DNA of 40,767 bases from Alphaproteobacteria bacterium (GTDB lineage: Bacteria; Pseudomonadota; Alphaproteobacteria; UBA2136; JAPPOO01), in contig JAPPOO010000007.1 of the NCBI GenBank assembly GCA_028817875.1, positions 1 to 40,767 of the forward strand, in the 5' to 3' direction. Numbering within the stretch: position 1 is the first letter of the stretch; the number at the start of each line of letters is the position of its first letter. The position numbers were made by a program, and so were the translations under genes. Positions 10,128 through 19,863 of this stretch are shown in pieces. The notes below the pieces were generated by a model that was not told the DNA's origin, made no database searches, and was given only the letters and a program-made list of their open reading frames with translations.

Positions 10128-10886
10128 ATGTTAAAAATAGAAAACCTACAAGCAAAAGTTGCCGAAGATGCTGGCGACAAAACCATTTTAAACGGCATTA
10201 ACCTCACCGTCCAAGCGGGGGAAGTACACGCCATCATGGGGCCAAACGGTGCAGGTAAATCCACCTTGGCGCACGTTCTATCAGGTAAACCGGGGTACGA
10301 AGCAACCAACGGCACCGCCACACTAGATGGCCAAAATTTGTTAGACATGGAAGAGCCCGACGAGCGCGCCCATTCAGGCTTGTTCTTAGCTTTCCAATAC
10401 CCTGTTGAACTACCGGGGGTCAACGCTGCCCAGTTTTTAAGAACAGCCCTTAATGCCCACCGTACCGCCCGCGGTGAAGAAGAACTCAACGGTGCAGACT
10501 TCCTACGCCTAGCCCGCGCCAAAATGGCAGACCTAAAAATGGACGACGCTTTTCTAAAACGTGCTGTCAACAGCGGCTTTTCAGGTGGAGAGAAAAAACG
10601 GTTTGAAATTCTTCAAATGGCTTTATTAGAACCTAAACTCGCAGTGTTGGATGAAACAGACAGCGGTTTGGATATCGATGCCCTCAAAATTGTTGCCAAT
10701 GGCGTCAACGCAATGCGACAAGACGACCGCGGATTCATCGTCATCACCCACTACCAACGCCTGTTGGATTATATCCAACCTGACTACGTCCACATTTTGG
10801 CTAACGGTAAAATCGTCAAATCAGGCGGAGCAGAACTCGCTAAGCAGCTAGAGGCTGAAGGTTATGATAAAGTGATGGCTGCCTAA
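10128..10886 (+). CDS. sufC: Fe-S cluster assembly ATPase SufC
   Basis: Walker A GPNGAGKSTLAHVLSG, SGGEKKRFEILQM, LDETDSGLDIDAL. Confidence 0.97.
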   Translation: MLKIENLQAKVAEDAGDKTILNGINLTVQAGEVHAIMGPNGAGKSTLAHVLSGKPGYEATNGTATLDGQNLLDMEEPDERAHSGLFLAFQYPVELPGVNAAQFLRTALNAHRTARGEEELNGADFLRLARAKMADLKMDDAFLKRAVNSGFSGGEKKRFEILQMALLEPKLAVLDETDSGLDIDALKIVANGVNAMRQDDRGFIVITHYQRLLDYIQPDYVHILANGKIVKSGGAELAKQLEAEGYDKVMAA

Positions 10887-11827
10887 TGACTGACTTAAAC
10901 CACCAACTTACCGAAGCTTTCCCTCCTCCTGCTACACGGGCAGAGAAAGAACACTGGGTATTCACCAAGCCCCAAACCTTCACCCGCAGTGCTATTACAC
11001 AAACAGCTGATTTGGATTACAGCAATGCCGAAACATGGGAGCACACCCTGCAACCCGCCACATGGCACCAAGGGCAGCACGCTTTAACTCTTGAAAGCAA
11101 CGAACAACGTACTCTAGTAGAGTTCATCATAGGCGATGCTCCAGAAGCCTTGCTGACAGATACACTTGATATCTCCCTACAACAAGGCAGTACCTTACGG
11201 CACATCCGCCTCCACGCCGGCACACAGCACCAACAGAGACGGATTGTAAATGTCACTGCCGATGAAAACGCCACATATCAGCAATTCACACTCACAGTCG
11301 GAGGTACCCTCTCCCGCACGGAAACACTTGTTGACCTCATTGGTGAAAAAGCCCATGCGGAAGTCGTCAGCCTTAACCTCCTCCAAGGCGAAGAAAAAGC
11401 CGATACCCTCAACCACACGCATTTCAAGGCCCCTAGCTGCACGGCAGATATCCGCCAACGAAACGTCGTCGCAGATGCCGCGCACGCAGTATTCCAAGGG
11501 AAATTCCATGTAGACCAAATTGCCCAACAGACAGACGCCTACATGCTCTGCCAAAATATTTTATTAGGAGAAAAAGCCTGCGCCAGCCACAAACCTGAAC
11601 TGGAAATTTACGCAGACGATGTTAAATGCAGCCACGGCGCAACCACAGGCACATTAGATGAAGCCCACCTATTTTACCTGCAAGCACGCGGCATCCCTAA
11701 AGCGCAAGCTAAGCAAATGCTCATAGCAGCTCAAGTGCATGATTTAATTGATAACTTGCCAGACGCCATCACAGCAAGAGCTTTAGCACTCACTGAAAAA
11801 TGGCTAAAAGGTGTCAGCCATGCTTAG
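10886..11827 (+). CDS. sufD: Fe-S cluster assembly protein SufD
   Basis: SufB/D-like C-terminus (KPELEIYADDVKCSHGATTGTLDEAHLFYLQARGIPKAQAKQML). Confidence 0.95.
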   Translation: MTDLNHQLTEAFPPPATRAEKEHWVFTKPQTFTRSAITQTADLDYSNAETWEHTLQPATWHQGQHALTLESNEQRTLVEFIIGDAPEALLTDTLDISLQQGSTLRHIRLHAGTQHQQRRIVNVTADENATYQQFTLTVGGTLSRTETLVDLIGEKAHAEVVSLNLLQGEEKADTLNHTHFKAPSCTADIRQRNVVADAAHAVFQGKFHVDQIAQQTDAYMLCQNILLGEKACASHKPELEIYADDVKCSHGATTGTLDEAHLFYLQARGIPKAQAKQMLIAAQVHDLIDNLPDAITARALALTEKWLKGVSHA

Positions 11828-13043
11828 TGTACAAAACGCCCGCAGCTTGTTCCCACTATTCAAAGCTCAGCCGGATTTAGCATTTCTAGATAGTGCTGCC
11901 AGTGCTCAAAAAGCCCAAGCTGTGTTAGATGCTATGGACGAATTCCAAAAGCACGACTACGCCAACATTCACCGCGGTCTGTACGGGCTCAGCCAACGCG
12001 CTACCCAAGCTTATGAAGACGCACGCGCAACCGTCGCCAGCTTCATAAATGCACCAACAACCGACAGCATTATTTTTACCCGCAACACGACAGAGGCTAT
12101 TAACCTCGTGGCTCAAACGTGGGTAAAGCAAAACCTGCAAAAAGGCGATGCCATTCTACTCACAGTGCTAGAGCACCATGCCAACATCGTCCCATGGCAA
12201 ATGCTAGCGCAAGAAAAGGGGCTAGACATCATTGTTGCAGATTGCTGCGATGACGGAAGTTTGCCGCTGGAAAACATCCAAAAAGCATGGCAACCAAACG
12301 TAAAATTTGTGGCCTGCACCCATATGAGCAACGCTCTCGGCACCATTTTACCCGCCCAAGAAATTACAAAATACGCTCACCAAAATGGTGCTAAAATTTT
12401 GCTAGACGGCAGTCAAACTGTTGTCCATAGCTCTGTTGATGTACAAGCCCTCAATGCAGATTTTTACGCGTTCACAGGCCACAAACTTTACGGCCCAACA
12501 GGCATTGGCGCATTATACGTAAAACCCGAATTACTGGAAAACATGCCTCCTTACCAAGGCGGTGGCGATATGATTGAAACCGTCACCCTCCCCATGGGCA
12601 CAACCTACGCCCCCGCTCCTGCACGGTTTGAAGCAGGCACACCCAACATTGTAGGCGCCGTAGGGCTTGCAGCAGCCATCAAATTCATCCAACAGTTCGA
12701 TACAACGGAAATCCAACAACACGAAGCCACATTAGCCAATACCGCTATCGAAAAACTTCAAACACTGGGCAGCATTACCATACACGGCTTGGCTGAACCA
12801 CGCGCCAGCATCGTCAGCTTTACGGTAGATGGCGCCCACCCGCACGATATCGCCACAATTCTAGATGAATGTAACGTCGCCGTCCGCACTGGTCACCATT
12901 GCGCCATGCCCCTTATGGAAAGGCTCGGCATCACAGGAACCATCCGCGCCAGCTTTGCCATCTACAACACCTTGCAAGATGTTGAAAAACTGGTAAATGG
13001 CGTTAAACAAGCTCAAAAACTACTTCTGCCAAAGGTAAGTTAA
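11820..13043 (+). CDS. sufS: Cysteine desulfurase SufS
   Basis: PLP site (TGHKLYGPTGIGALY) and Cys active site RTGHHCAMPLMERLG. Confidence 0.96.
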   Translation: MLSVQNARSLFPLFKAQPDLAFLDSAASAQKAQAVLDAMDEFQKHDYANIHRGLYGLSQRATQAYEDARATVASFINAPTTDSIIFTRNTTEAINLVAQTWVKQNLQKGDAILLTVLEHHANIVPWQMLAQEKGLDIIVADCCDDGSLPLENIQKAWQPNVKFVACTHMSNALGTILPAQEITKYAHQNGAKILLDGSQTVVHSSVDVQALNADFYAFTGHKLYGPTGIGALYVKPELLENMPPYQGGGDMIETVTLPMGTTYAPAPARFEAGTPNIVGAVGLAAAIKFIQQFDTTEIQQHEATLANTAIEKLQTLGSITIHGLAEPRASIVSFTVDGAHPHDIATILDECNVAVRTGHHCAMPLMERLGITGTIRASFAIYNTLQDVEKLVNGVKQAQKLLLPKVS

Positions 13044-13408
13044 TGGCTAAAGTACAAATTCAAACCACCCCAGAAATTGCGCAAGATACAGGCCTGCTAC
13101 CTGTAGACGCCTCATTAAAAGAGCGAGTCATTCACGCCCTCCAAAATGTGTACGACCCCGAACTACCCGTAAATGTGTATGACCTCGGTTTAATTTATGA
13201 AGTAGCAATAAACGGTAACCATGTCGCTATTGAAATGACATTAACAGCACCCAACTGTCCTGTGGCGGATCAAATTCCAAAAGACGTCGAAATAGCCGTA
13301 CGCGCTGTTAACGGTGTGCATGACGTCACAGTCTCCCTTGTGTGGGAACCAAAATGGACAAAAGACCGCATGAGCGATGCCGCTAAAGTTGAACTAGGTT
13401 GGTTTTAA
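13043..13408 (+). CDS. sufT: SUF system protein SufT / MIP18-type (DUF59)
   Basis: YDPELPVNVYDLGLIYEV...MTLTAPNCPVADQIP. Confidence 0.92.
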   Translation: MAKVQIQTTPEIAQDTGLLPVDASLKERVIHALQNVYDPELPVNVYDLGLIYEVAINGNHVAIEMTLTAPNCPVADQIPKDVEIAVRAVNGVHDVTVSLVWEPKWTKDRMSDAAKVELGWF

Positions 13409-13419
13409 GGAGGTATATT

Positions 13420-13986
13420 ATGAAGGGCGTTATTTTACATGACAGCATTGGCCACCCGTTTGAAAATTGGTTTCCTTGGTTAGCCAAACGCCTAACCGAT
13501 GAAGGCTGGACTTTTAGAGTCCCCCAGTTCCCAACACCAGAAGGACAAAACAAGGATAACTGGCTAAAACATATGGACGAGCAAGTCGGTTCTTTCATTG
13601 ATGAAGAAACCGTCCTCATTGGCCACAGCGGTGGTGCTTTGTTACTATTAAACTATCTAAATATCACGCAACAAAAACTAGCTGGAAGCGTTTTTGTCAG
13701 CACACCTTTTGGCCCATCTAACGTTCAGGAGTTTGCTCACTTAGATACAACATTCTTAGAAACCGACTTCAACTGGGAGCACATCCAAAAACAAGCCGGA
13801 AAAATAGCCCTCTTCCACGGCGATGATGACCCTGTCGCACCTGTTCAGCAATCTTACGATGTATCTAAGCACCTCGGTACCGATGTAACAATCGTCACAA
13901 ACGGTGGCCACCTCAACAGCCGAGCAGGGTACGACACCTTTCCGCAGCTTTACGGATGGATTAAAAAGAACTTCAATAATGAATAA
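13420..13986 (+). CDS. RBBP9/YdeN-type alpha/beta hydrolase
   Basis: GHSGG nucleophile elbow, HGDDDPVAP acid motif, GGHLN His. AAGGAGG RBS before ATG 13420. Confidence 0.88.
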   Translation: MKGVILHDSIGHPFENWFPWLAKRLTDEGWTFRVPQFPTPEGQNKDNWLKHMDEQVGSFIDEETVLIGHSGGALLLLNYLNITQQKLAGSVFVSTPFGPSNVQEFAHLDTTFLETDFNWEHIQKQAGKIALFHGDDDPVAPVQQSYDVSKHLGTDVTIVTNGGHLNSRAGYDTFPQLYGWIKKNFNNE

Positions 13987-14314
13987 AGCTCCCCTCACTC
14001 TGACCTCCGCAGCCGTCGCACGCATTCAAGAGCTTATAGCCAAAGAGCCTGATATATTGGGCTTGCGCATCGGTGTAACCACCAAAGGATGCAGCGGCTT
14101 TGTACATACGCTGGATTACGCCAAAACAGTTGATGAAACCGATACCCGTATCGACCAAGATGGCGTCACTGTGTTCATTACATCACAGGCCCTTCCCGTT
14201 ATATTCGGCACAGAAATGGACTGGGTAACGGAAGAGTTAGAGCAACGTTTCACATTCAAAAACCCCAATGCCAAAGGTACTTGCGGTTGTGGCGAAAGTT
14301 TTCACATAAATTAA
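13979..14314 (+). CDS. sufA: A-type Fe-S carrier (IscA/SufA/ErpA family)
   Basis: Start overlaps the hydrolase stop. GLRIGVTTKGCSGFVHTLDY and C-terminal CGCGESF. Confidence 0.94.
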   Translation: MNKAPLTLTSAAVARIQELIAKEPDILGLRIGVTTKGCSGFVHTLDYAKTVDETDTRIDQDGVTVFITSQALPVIFGTEMDWVTEELEQRFTFKNPNAKGTCGCGESFHIN

Positions 14315-14433
14315 CCTCGCGCAGCACTTTTTTTCCTAAAATTGTGCATAAATAGCGTTTGATTTCACCTTTTTTCTCCGTTATACACCTCAAACTTTTC
14401 GCGTTTATTCAACTGCAAAGGACATGGAAAACC

Positions 14434-14757
14434 ATGCAAAATCTAAAAACTAACGAACCTATACGCTGTAAAGGTAAAACACTCATCAATGGGGAAACAA
14501 TACCCACGAACATAGTTATTTTTGTGGAGCGTGACGGTGATAACCTCACTTTCACATCCAAAAGAAAAAACACACCAGTCCACCAGCTGATTTACAACGA
14601 GGTCGAAGCTGCTATTGCCGCAGCTAACTTCCTTGGAAGTAAAAAAGTAGACCTTAAAATTGGACAACACACTGTAAACTTTAATCTAAATGACTTCAGA
14701 CAAATCTGCCCAGAAGTTTTCAATAAAGAACGCAGGTCTGGAAAAATACTTATATAA
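14434..14757 (+). CDS. Small hypothetical protein
   Basis: 108-codon ORF with likely ATG at 14434, followed by a terminator. Confidence 0.5.
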   Translation: MQNLKTNEPIRCKGKTLINGETIPTNIVIFVERDGDNLTFTSKRKNTPVHQLIYNEVEAAIAAANFLGSKKVDLKIGQHTVNFNLNDFRQICPEVFNKERRSGKILI

Positions 14758-14776
14758 AAAATTATCGCGAAAAATT

Positions 14777-14816
14777 GCGGGGACTGTAACCAAGTACAGT
14801 TCCCGCTAAATTTTTT
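14777..14816 (+). terminator. Intrinsic terminator
   Basis: GCGGGGACTGT-aaccaagt-ACAGTTCCCGC then taaaTTTTTT. Confidence 0.75.
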
Positions 14817-14821
14817 GGTTT

Positions 14822-15352
14822 TTACAGGTTCACAAACTGTTCAGCTTCAACAGCCAAAACTATAACGTTACGAGAAATATTAGTGCTAACCACAAACTCA
14901 TCTACATAAGGAACAAGAACAACAGAGCCTTCTTTTGTCTGGATTTCCAACACCTCATGGGCACCGTTATGGAAAATTTCGATAACTTCACCTAAAACGT
15001 CTCCATTTTCATATTGAGCAGTTAAACCAATAAAATCAACGTACAAAATATCGTGATTATCAGAATTAGGCAGCGCTTCCCGTGTAATAAATAAGGCCGT
15101 GCCCTTTAACGCTTCCGATGCATTACGATCATCCACGCCTTCTATCTTGGCTATGATACTTCCCTTAGCACCACTACGAACATTTTTGAGTGAGAATTTT
15201 TGATCATCCTGCGTCGTTAAACAACCATAACATCCAACGTCAACAGGATCATCGGTGAAAGATTTAAGCTTAACTTCACCTTTAATGCCATGGGCGCCAG
15301 TAACGACGCCCAAGCAAATATAGCCTTCTTTAGCTGGCAGCTTGTTCTGCAT
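14822..15352 (-). CDS. rimM: Ribosome maturation factor RimM
   Basis: [25 protein letters not shown]. Start overlaps rpsP's 3' end by about 23 nt. Confidence 0.9.
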   Translation of the reverse strand: MQNKLPAKEGYICLGVVTGAHGIKGEVKLKSFTDDPVDVGCYGCLTTQDDQKFSLKNVRSGAKGSIIAKIEGVDDRNASEALKGTALFITREALPNSDNHDILYVDFIGLTAQYENGDVLGEVIEIFHNGAHEVLEIQTKEGSVVLVPYVDEFVVSTNISRNVIVLAVEAEQFVNL

Positions 15353-15800
15353 TTTCAGCAGGTGCTTCTTCAGATGCAGCGGCTTCCTCGGCAGCTTTTG
15401 CTTCTGCCGCAGCAGCAGCTTCTTCAGCGGCCTTAGCTTCGGCAGCTGCTTTTTCTTCAGCTTCCTTCGCCTTACGCTTGGCTTCCAACTCATCTTTCTT
15501 CAGTTCAATACGAGCATTTTTACGCTTAGTAAATGCATCACGGATAGACTGTGGCCCTTGGTTTGTTTCAACCAACAACTTAGCAACAGCATCATTAGTT
15601 TGTGCACCAACACTGTGCCAATAGTTCAGGCGGTCTTCTTTAATGTGGAAAGCAATTTCACCTTCTTTAGCCATAGGGTTGTAGTAACCCAAACGCTCAA
15701 TAAAACGGCCATCACGTGGACTACGGGCATCAGCAGCAACAATATGGTAAAATGGCAATTTCTTACGTCCACCACGGGACAAACGAATTTTAACGGACAT
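15330..15800 (-). CDS. rpsP: 30S ribosomal protein S16 with Ala/Glu-rich C-terminal extension
   Basis: [42 protein letters not shown]; extended tail [25 protein letters not shown]. Confidence 0.97.
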   Translation of the reverse strand: MSVKIRLSRGGRKKLPFYHIVAADARSPRDGRFIERLGYYNPMAKEGEIAFHIKEDRLNYWHSVGAQTNDAVAKLLVETNQGPQSIRDAFTKRKNARIELKKDELEAKRKAKEAEEKAAAEAKAAEEAAAAAEAKAAEEAAASEEAPAENAEQAAS

Positions 15801-15923
15801 CTCAAATCTCTCTCTTTAACGTCACCATGTAAAACTGGTAACTTCCGTTATCACGGCCTAACCAAAACCATTTTTAGCTAGGGGGTACGGGTCGTAACTG
15901 ACGCCACAAGCCGTACAAGGGCA

Positions 15924-15952
15924 TATATAAGCATTTTTCAGCAACAGGTCAA
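15924..15952 (-). promoter_or_regulatory. Putative promoter for rpsP-rimM
   Basis: Minus strand TTGACC-N17-TATATA. Confidence 0.6.
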
Positions 15953-16044
15953 GCCATTTTAAGTATACAAAACATCTTTTTTACCAGTATACTACCAAAG
16001 AAATTCCAATATAACGTTTCTACATTCACAAGAGGACAGCCAAG

Positions 16045-16299
16045 ATGAATGAAACGGACAAAACTCACGTCAGTCTCCCCATCCAATTTGAACAAGCTGA
16101 TGGCTTTACTATCGTTACTTTTCGTAAAAAATCTTATTTTTTAGAAGAATTTATCCAAATTCACTCTCGACACCAACAAACAGTAAATTTTCTAAATGCA
16201 GTTGTAAGTGCAACTTGGTTTTTCTTCCAAAAATACAATATAAAAGCACCAGAATGGTTCAAAGAAAGATTCCCCTCTCACTCCCAAACTACACACTAA
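16045..16299 (+). CDS. Small hypothetical protein
   Basis: 84-aa ORF preceded by an AGAGGA-type RBS and followed by a strong terminator. Confidence 0.6.
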   Translation: MNETDKTHVSLPIQFEQADGFTIVTFRKKSYFLEEFIQIHSRHQQTVNFLNAVVSATWFFFQKYNIKAPEWFKERFPSHSQTTH

Positions 16300-16306
16300 T
16301 CCCGAA

Positions 16307-16343
16307 AATAAGCACTGCTCCAACGCAGTGCTTATTTTTATTT
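16307..16343. terminator. Intrinsic terminator
   Basis: AATAAGCACTGC-tccaac-GCAGTGCTTATT followed by TTTATTT. Confidence 0.85.
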
Positions 16344-16349
16344 CAAACA

Positions 16350-17675
16350 CTAAAACTTCGGCATTACCGGCATTTTTCCAGATTTCATCATTTTCGCCAT
16401 TTTATTCATTTGCTCATGCATTTTAACTAATTTATTCACATCAGAAACCTCAACCCCTGCCCCTTTGGCAATACGTTGGCGGCGACGGGCATTTAAAACT
16501 TTCGGCTCCTTACGCTCTTGCTTGGTCATGCTGTCAATAATCGCAATTTGCCGTTTAATAACTTTATCATCCATTTTAGACGGGTCTATCGCCTTTTTCA
16601 GCTTACCCATCCCCGGCAATAAACCTAACATACTGCCTAAGCCCCCTAAACGGGTCATCATCTTCAACTGCTTTTTAATATCTTCCATATTAAAGCCTTG
16701 GCCGGACATCAGCTTTTCTTGCAGCCCCATGGCGTCATCTTCGTTTACGGCATTCTGCATTTTTTCAACAAGAGCAACCACATCCCCTTGTCCTAAAATA
16801 CGTCCTGCCAAACCTTCTGGTCGGTAAAGCTCCAACGCATCAACAGCTTCCCCCATCCCTAAGAAATAAATGGGAACACCTGTAATATCCCGTACCGAAA
16901 GCACTGCCCCACCGCGGCCATCACCATCCACCCGTGTAAAAGCAAGTCCCGTAATACCAATTTGTTCCTGAAAACTCTGAGCCACTTGCACAGCAACCTG
17001 CCCCGTCAAAGCATCTACAACAAGCAGCGTGTGGGTTGGCTGCGCCAAGTCTCGCACTTGTTGAAGCTCTCCCATCAAGGCCTCGTCAACTTCCAAACGC
17101 CCTGCGGTATCTAGTATTAAAACATCAGCCTCTTCCTGCTTAGCTTGCGCCAAAGCACGTTTGGTAATAGCAACAGGCTGCTCTCCTTCACGGATATCCA
17201 ACATCGAAACACCAACACGCCCAGCCAGCGTTTGCAACTGTTGCTGTGCCGCAGGTCGGTAAATATCTAAGGATGCCAGCATCACTTGTTTCTGCTCTTT
17301 TTCTTGCAGAAACTTTGCTAACTTTGCAACCGTTGTCGTTTTACCGCTCCCTTGTAAACCTGCCATTAAAACAACAACTGGCTTTGTACCGCTAACACTA
17401 AAACTCTCTGGCTCACCCAAAACATCAACAAGAGAATCATGAACAATTTTAATAACTTGTTCACCGGGCTTAACAGATTGCGTTAATTTTTCACCAACCG
17501 CTTCCGCCTTTACTTTATCCAACAGTTTTTTAACAACGGGCAACGCAACATCCGCTTCCAAAAGCGCGCGGCGAATCTCCCTCAGCGCTGCGGCAACATC
17601 ATCTTCCGTTAATACCCCACGCCCCCGTAACGAGGAAAACGTACTCTGTAATCTATCGGCTAATAATTGAAACAT
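16350..17675 (-). CDS. ffh: Signal recognition particle protein Ffh
   Basis: GLQGSGKTTTVAKLA, DTAGRLEVD, C-terminal Met-rich M domain. Confidence 0.97.
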   Translation of the reverse strand: MFQLLADRLQSTFSSLRGRGVLTEDDVAAALREIRRALLEADVALPVVKKLLDKVKAEAVGEKLTQSVKPGEQVIKIVHDSLVDVLGEPESFSVSGTKPVVVLMAGLQGSGKTTTVAKLAKFLQEKEQKQVMLASLDIYRPAAQQQLQTLAGRVGVSMLDIREGEQPVAITKRALAQAKQEEADVLILDTAGRLEVDEALMGELQQVRDLAQPTHTLLVVDALTGQVAVQVAQSFQEQIGITGLAFTRVDGDGRGGAVLSVRDITGVPIYFLGMGEAVDALELYRPEGLAGRILGQGDVVALVEKMQNAVNEDDAMGLQEKLMSGQGFNMEDIKKQLKMMTRLGGLGSMLGLLPGMGKLKKAIDPSKMDDKVIKRQIAIIDSMTKQERKEPKVLNARRRQRIAKGAGVEVSDVNKLVKMHEQMNKMAKMMKSGKMPVMPKF

Positions 17676-17733
17676 GTGCTTTTTATAATGGATTTACGTG
17701 AAAAGTGCGAGAAAATATCCTATACTGCCGCCT

Positions 17734-18582
17734 ATGCGTTTTTTAGCCCTTCTTTTGTGTTTATTACCCACTTTTGTTGTTGCGGAAAACTTGCCGTCCC
17801 TACCCTCTGTAGATTTTCCGACCATGAACGCCGCCGCCACGGGTGACCCAACCTTTGCCCGCAAGTTAGAAGACCTTGGAGACATCAACAGCGCTATTCT
17901 GGAATGGCAGCGCATCGCCCACAGTAGTAGTGGCGCCCAGCAAGCTTATGCCTTACTCAAACTAGGAAGACTTGCTCTCAACGTTGACCAACCTCAACGC
18001 GCCCGTGCCGCCTTAGAACGCTTTATGACAACCTTCCCCAAACATAAGCAATTTATCGAAGCTCTATATTTACTTTCTTTAGCTGTCCCCACGGAAGAAC
18101 GCGGCAGCGTACTACGCCTGATGGAACGCGTAGCAGCCGATAGCCCATGGACACAAGAAGCCATTTACCACGCCGTGTGGGACCATGCGGAAACCTATGG
18201 GTTTTTACCCGAACAAGACTATACCGACCCACGCATACAGCAATTATCCCGACGCCTACAGGATTTTTCCACTCACTATCCAAGTGAAGAAGTACTACTA
18301 GGGCTGGCCATCCTCCCCGGCGGAGCGCACCTATGGTTTGGGGACTTAGGCACAGGGTTTGTGTACCTTGCCCTGCTTGTGCTACTGCTTTGGATTATTT
18401 GCTACGCCTACAGCCACCGCCACTGGCCCTACATCGTTTGGTGGAGCGTTGTACTGCTAGCCATTATGGTAACAGCCTTTAACCAAGCTCAAGAATTGGC
18501 ACTAGAAGTCGAAAAGTCCGACCGTTCCAACGCCATGGCAATGTGGACAGGCCTCCACCCAACCGAACCAACTGACAAATAA
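17734..18582 (+). CDS. TPR-like exported/membrane protein with TM2-like hydrophobic C-terminus
   Basis: Signal-like N-terminus; helical repeats (ALLKLGRLALNVDQPQRARAALERFM); LPGGAHLWFGDLGTGFVYLALL. Confidence 0.75.
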   Translation: MRFLALLLCLLPTFVVAENLPSLPSVDFPTMNAAATGDPTFARKLEDLGDINSAILEWQRIAHSSSGAQQAYALLKLGRLALNVDQPQRARAALERFMTTFPKHKQFIEALYLLSLAVPTEERGSVLRLMERVAADSPWTQEAIYHAVWDHAETYGFLPEQDYTDPRIQQLSRRLQDFSTHYPSEEVLLGLAILPGGAHLWFGDLGTGFVYLALLVLLLWIICYAYSHRHWPYIVWWSVVLLAIMVTAFNQAQELALEVEKSDRSNAMAMWTGLHPTEPTDK

Positions 18583-18600
18583 AGAATATCGATATTATTT

Positions 18601-19527
18601 ATGAGTTTTTTCTCTCGCCTAAAACAAAGGCTTACCAAAACAACTGGCGGCATTAGTGATGCCTTTCGCGGCCTTGTTGGCCTACCAAATGGGCGTGTTG
18701 AGGAAGAAACCCTACAGGAGCTGGAAGACGCGCTCATTTTAGCGGATGTCGGAGTGGATAACGCCGCTCAACTGGTTCAAAAGCTTCAAAAACAGCGCTT
18801 TGCCGATGGCGCAACGGCGGAAGACGTTAAACAGTGGCTGGCAGACCAAATTGCAGAAAAACTTGCCCCTTGCGAACAAACGTTCAACATTCCAACCGCT
18901 CAACCTGCCGTCATCATGTTTGTAGGCGTCAATGGCAGCGGAAAAACAACAACCATTGGTAAACTGGCCAGCAAATGGCAAAAAAGCGGACAAAAGCTGC
19001 TATTGGCAGCGGGAGATACCTTCCGTGCCGGTGCGGCAGACCAACTGGCCGTTTGGGCAGACCGCGCCAACGTACCACTTGTACGCGCGGAAAAAGACGG
19101 CGCCGACCCTGCTGGCCTTCTCTTCCAAGCTTACGAACAAGCCCAAACGCAAAATACAAACATCCTCATGGCTGATACAGCAGGCCGTCTGCAAAACAGA
19201 GCCGACCTAATGGACGAACTCGCCAAGATGGTACGCGTCCTCAAAAAGCAGGATGAAACAGCCCCACACGCAACCTTATTAGTGCTAGATGCCACCGTTG
19301 GCCAAAACGCACTCTCCCAAGTTGAAACATTTATAAACATTGCCAACGTCACAGGGTTAGTTATCACAAAATTGGATAGCTCTGCCAAAGCAGGCGTTGT
19401 TCTCGCCATTGCTGAAAAATTCAAATTACCTATTTATTACATCGGCGTAGGCGAAAGTCTGGACGATTTACAACCCTTCTCCGCTCAAGATTTCGCCCAA
19501 GCTTTGGTAGGGCTTGGCAACAGCTAG
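18601..19527 (+). CDS. ftsY: SRP receptor FtsY
   Basis: GVNGSGKTTTIGKLA, DTFRAGAADQL, DTAGRLQNRADLMDEL. Confidence 0.96.
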   Translation: MSFFSRLKQRLTKTTGGISDAFRGLVGLPNGRVEEETLQELEDALILADVGVDNAAQLVQKLQKQRFADGATAEDVKQWLADQIAEKLAPCEQTFNIPTAQPAVIMFVGVNGSGKTTTIGKLASKWQKSGQKLLLAAGDTFRAGAADQLAVWADRANVPLVRAEKDGADPAGLLFQAYEQAQTQNTNILMADTAGRLQNRADLMDELAKMVRVLKKQDETAPHATLLVLDATVGQNALSQVETFINIANVTGLVITKLDSSAKAGVVLAIAEKFKLPIYYIGVGESLDDLQPFSAQDFAQALVGLGNS

Positions 19528-19589
19528 TTTTTTACCTATACTTCAGTCTCTACATCAGTCACGTTTTTTCACTTCAGGGAGTATCACTG

Positions 19590-19793
19590 ATGAGCGGAAA
19601 CCAAAGAATACTACGTATTAATACGACTAAATACGGCCAAGCACAAGACCACCTTGCACAGCTACGCCTGACTTACCAAAAATTACAAAATGGAGCTGCT
19701 ACAGCTGCCAGAATTATTAAACAAAAATACGGTTATGTTTTCCCAACACCTTACATCCAAAAATTTTGGGAAAACCTAGAAGCATCTGCTTAA
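19590..19793 (+). CDS. Small hypothetical protein
   Basis: 67-aa ORF with RBS-like CAGGGAG and a downstream hairpin. Confidence 0.5.
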   Translation: MSGNQRILRINTTKYGQAQDHLAQLRLTYQKLQNGAATAARIIKQKYGYVFPTPYIQKFWENLEASA

Positions 19794-19819
19794 ACTGTGG
19801 CTTTGTTTCAAACTATAGC

Positions 19820-19850
19820 AATGGCGGCCTTTTGGCCGCCATTCGCAGTT
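19820..19850 (+). terminator. Terminator-like hairpin
   Basis: AATGGCGGCC-tttt-GGCCGCCATT followed by cgcagTTTT. Confidence 0.6.
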
Positions 19851-19863
19851 TTAGGCTACCTCT

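Noticed and set aside
14822-15493. Long 223-aa form of RimM from the track
   Set aside because: The extra N-terminus is an alternate frame of the rpsP Ala/Glu tail; the ATG at 15352 matches the RimM domain start.
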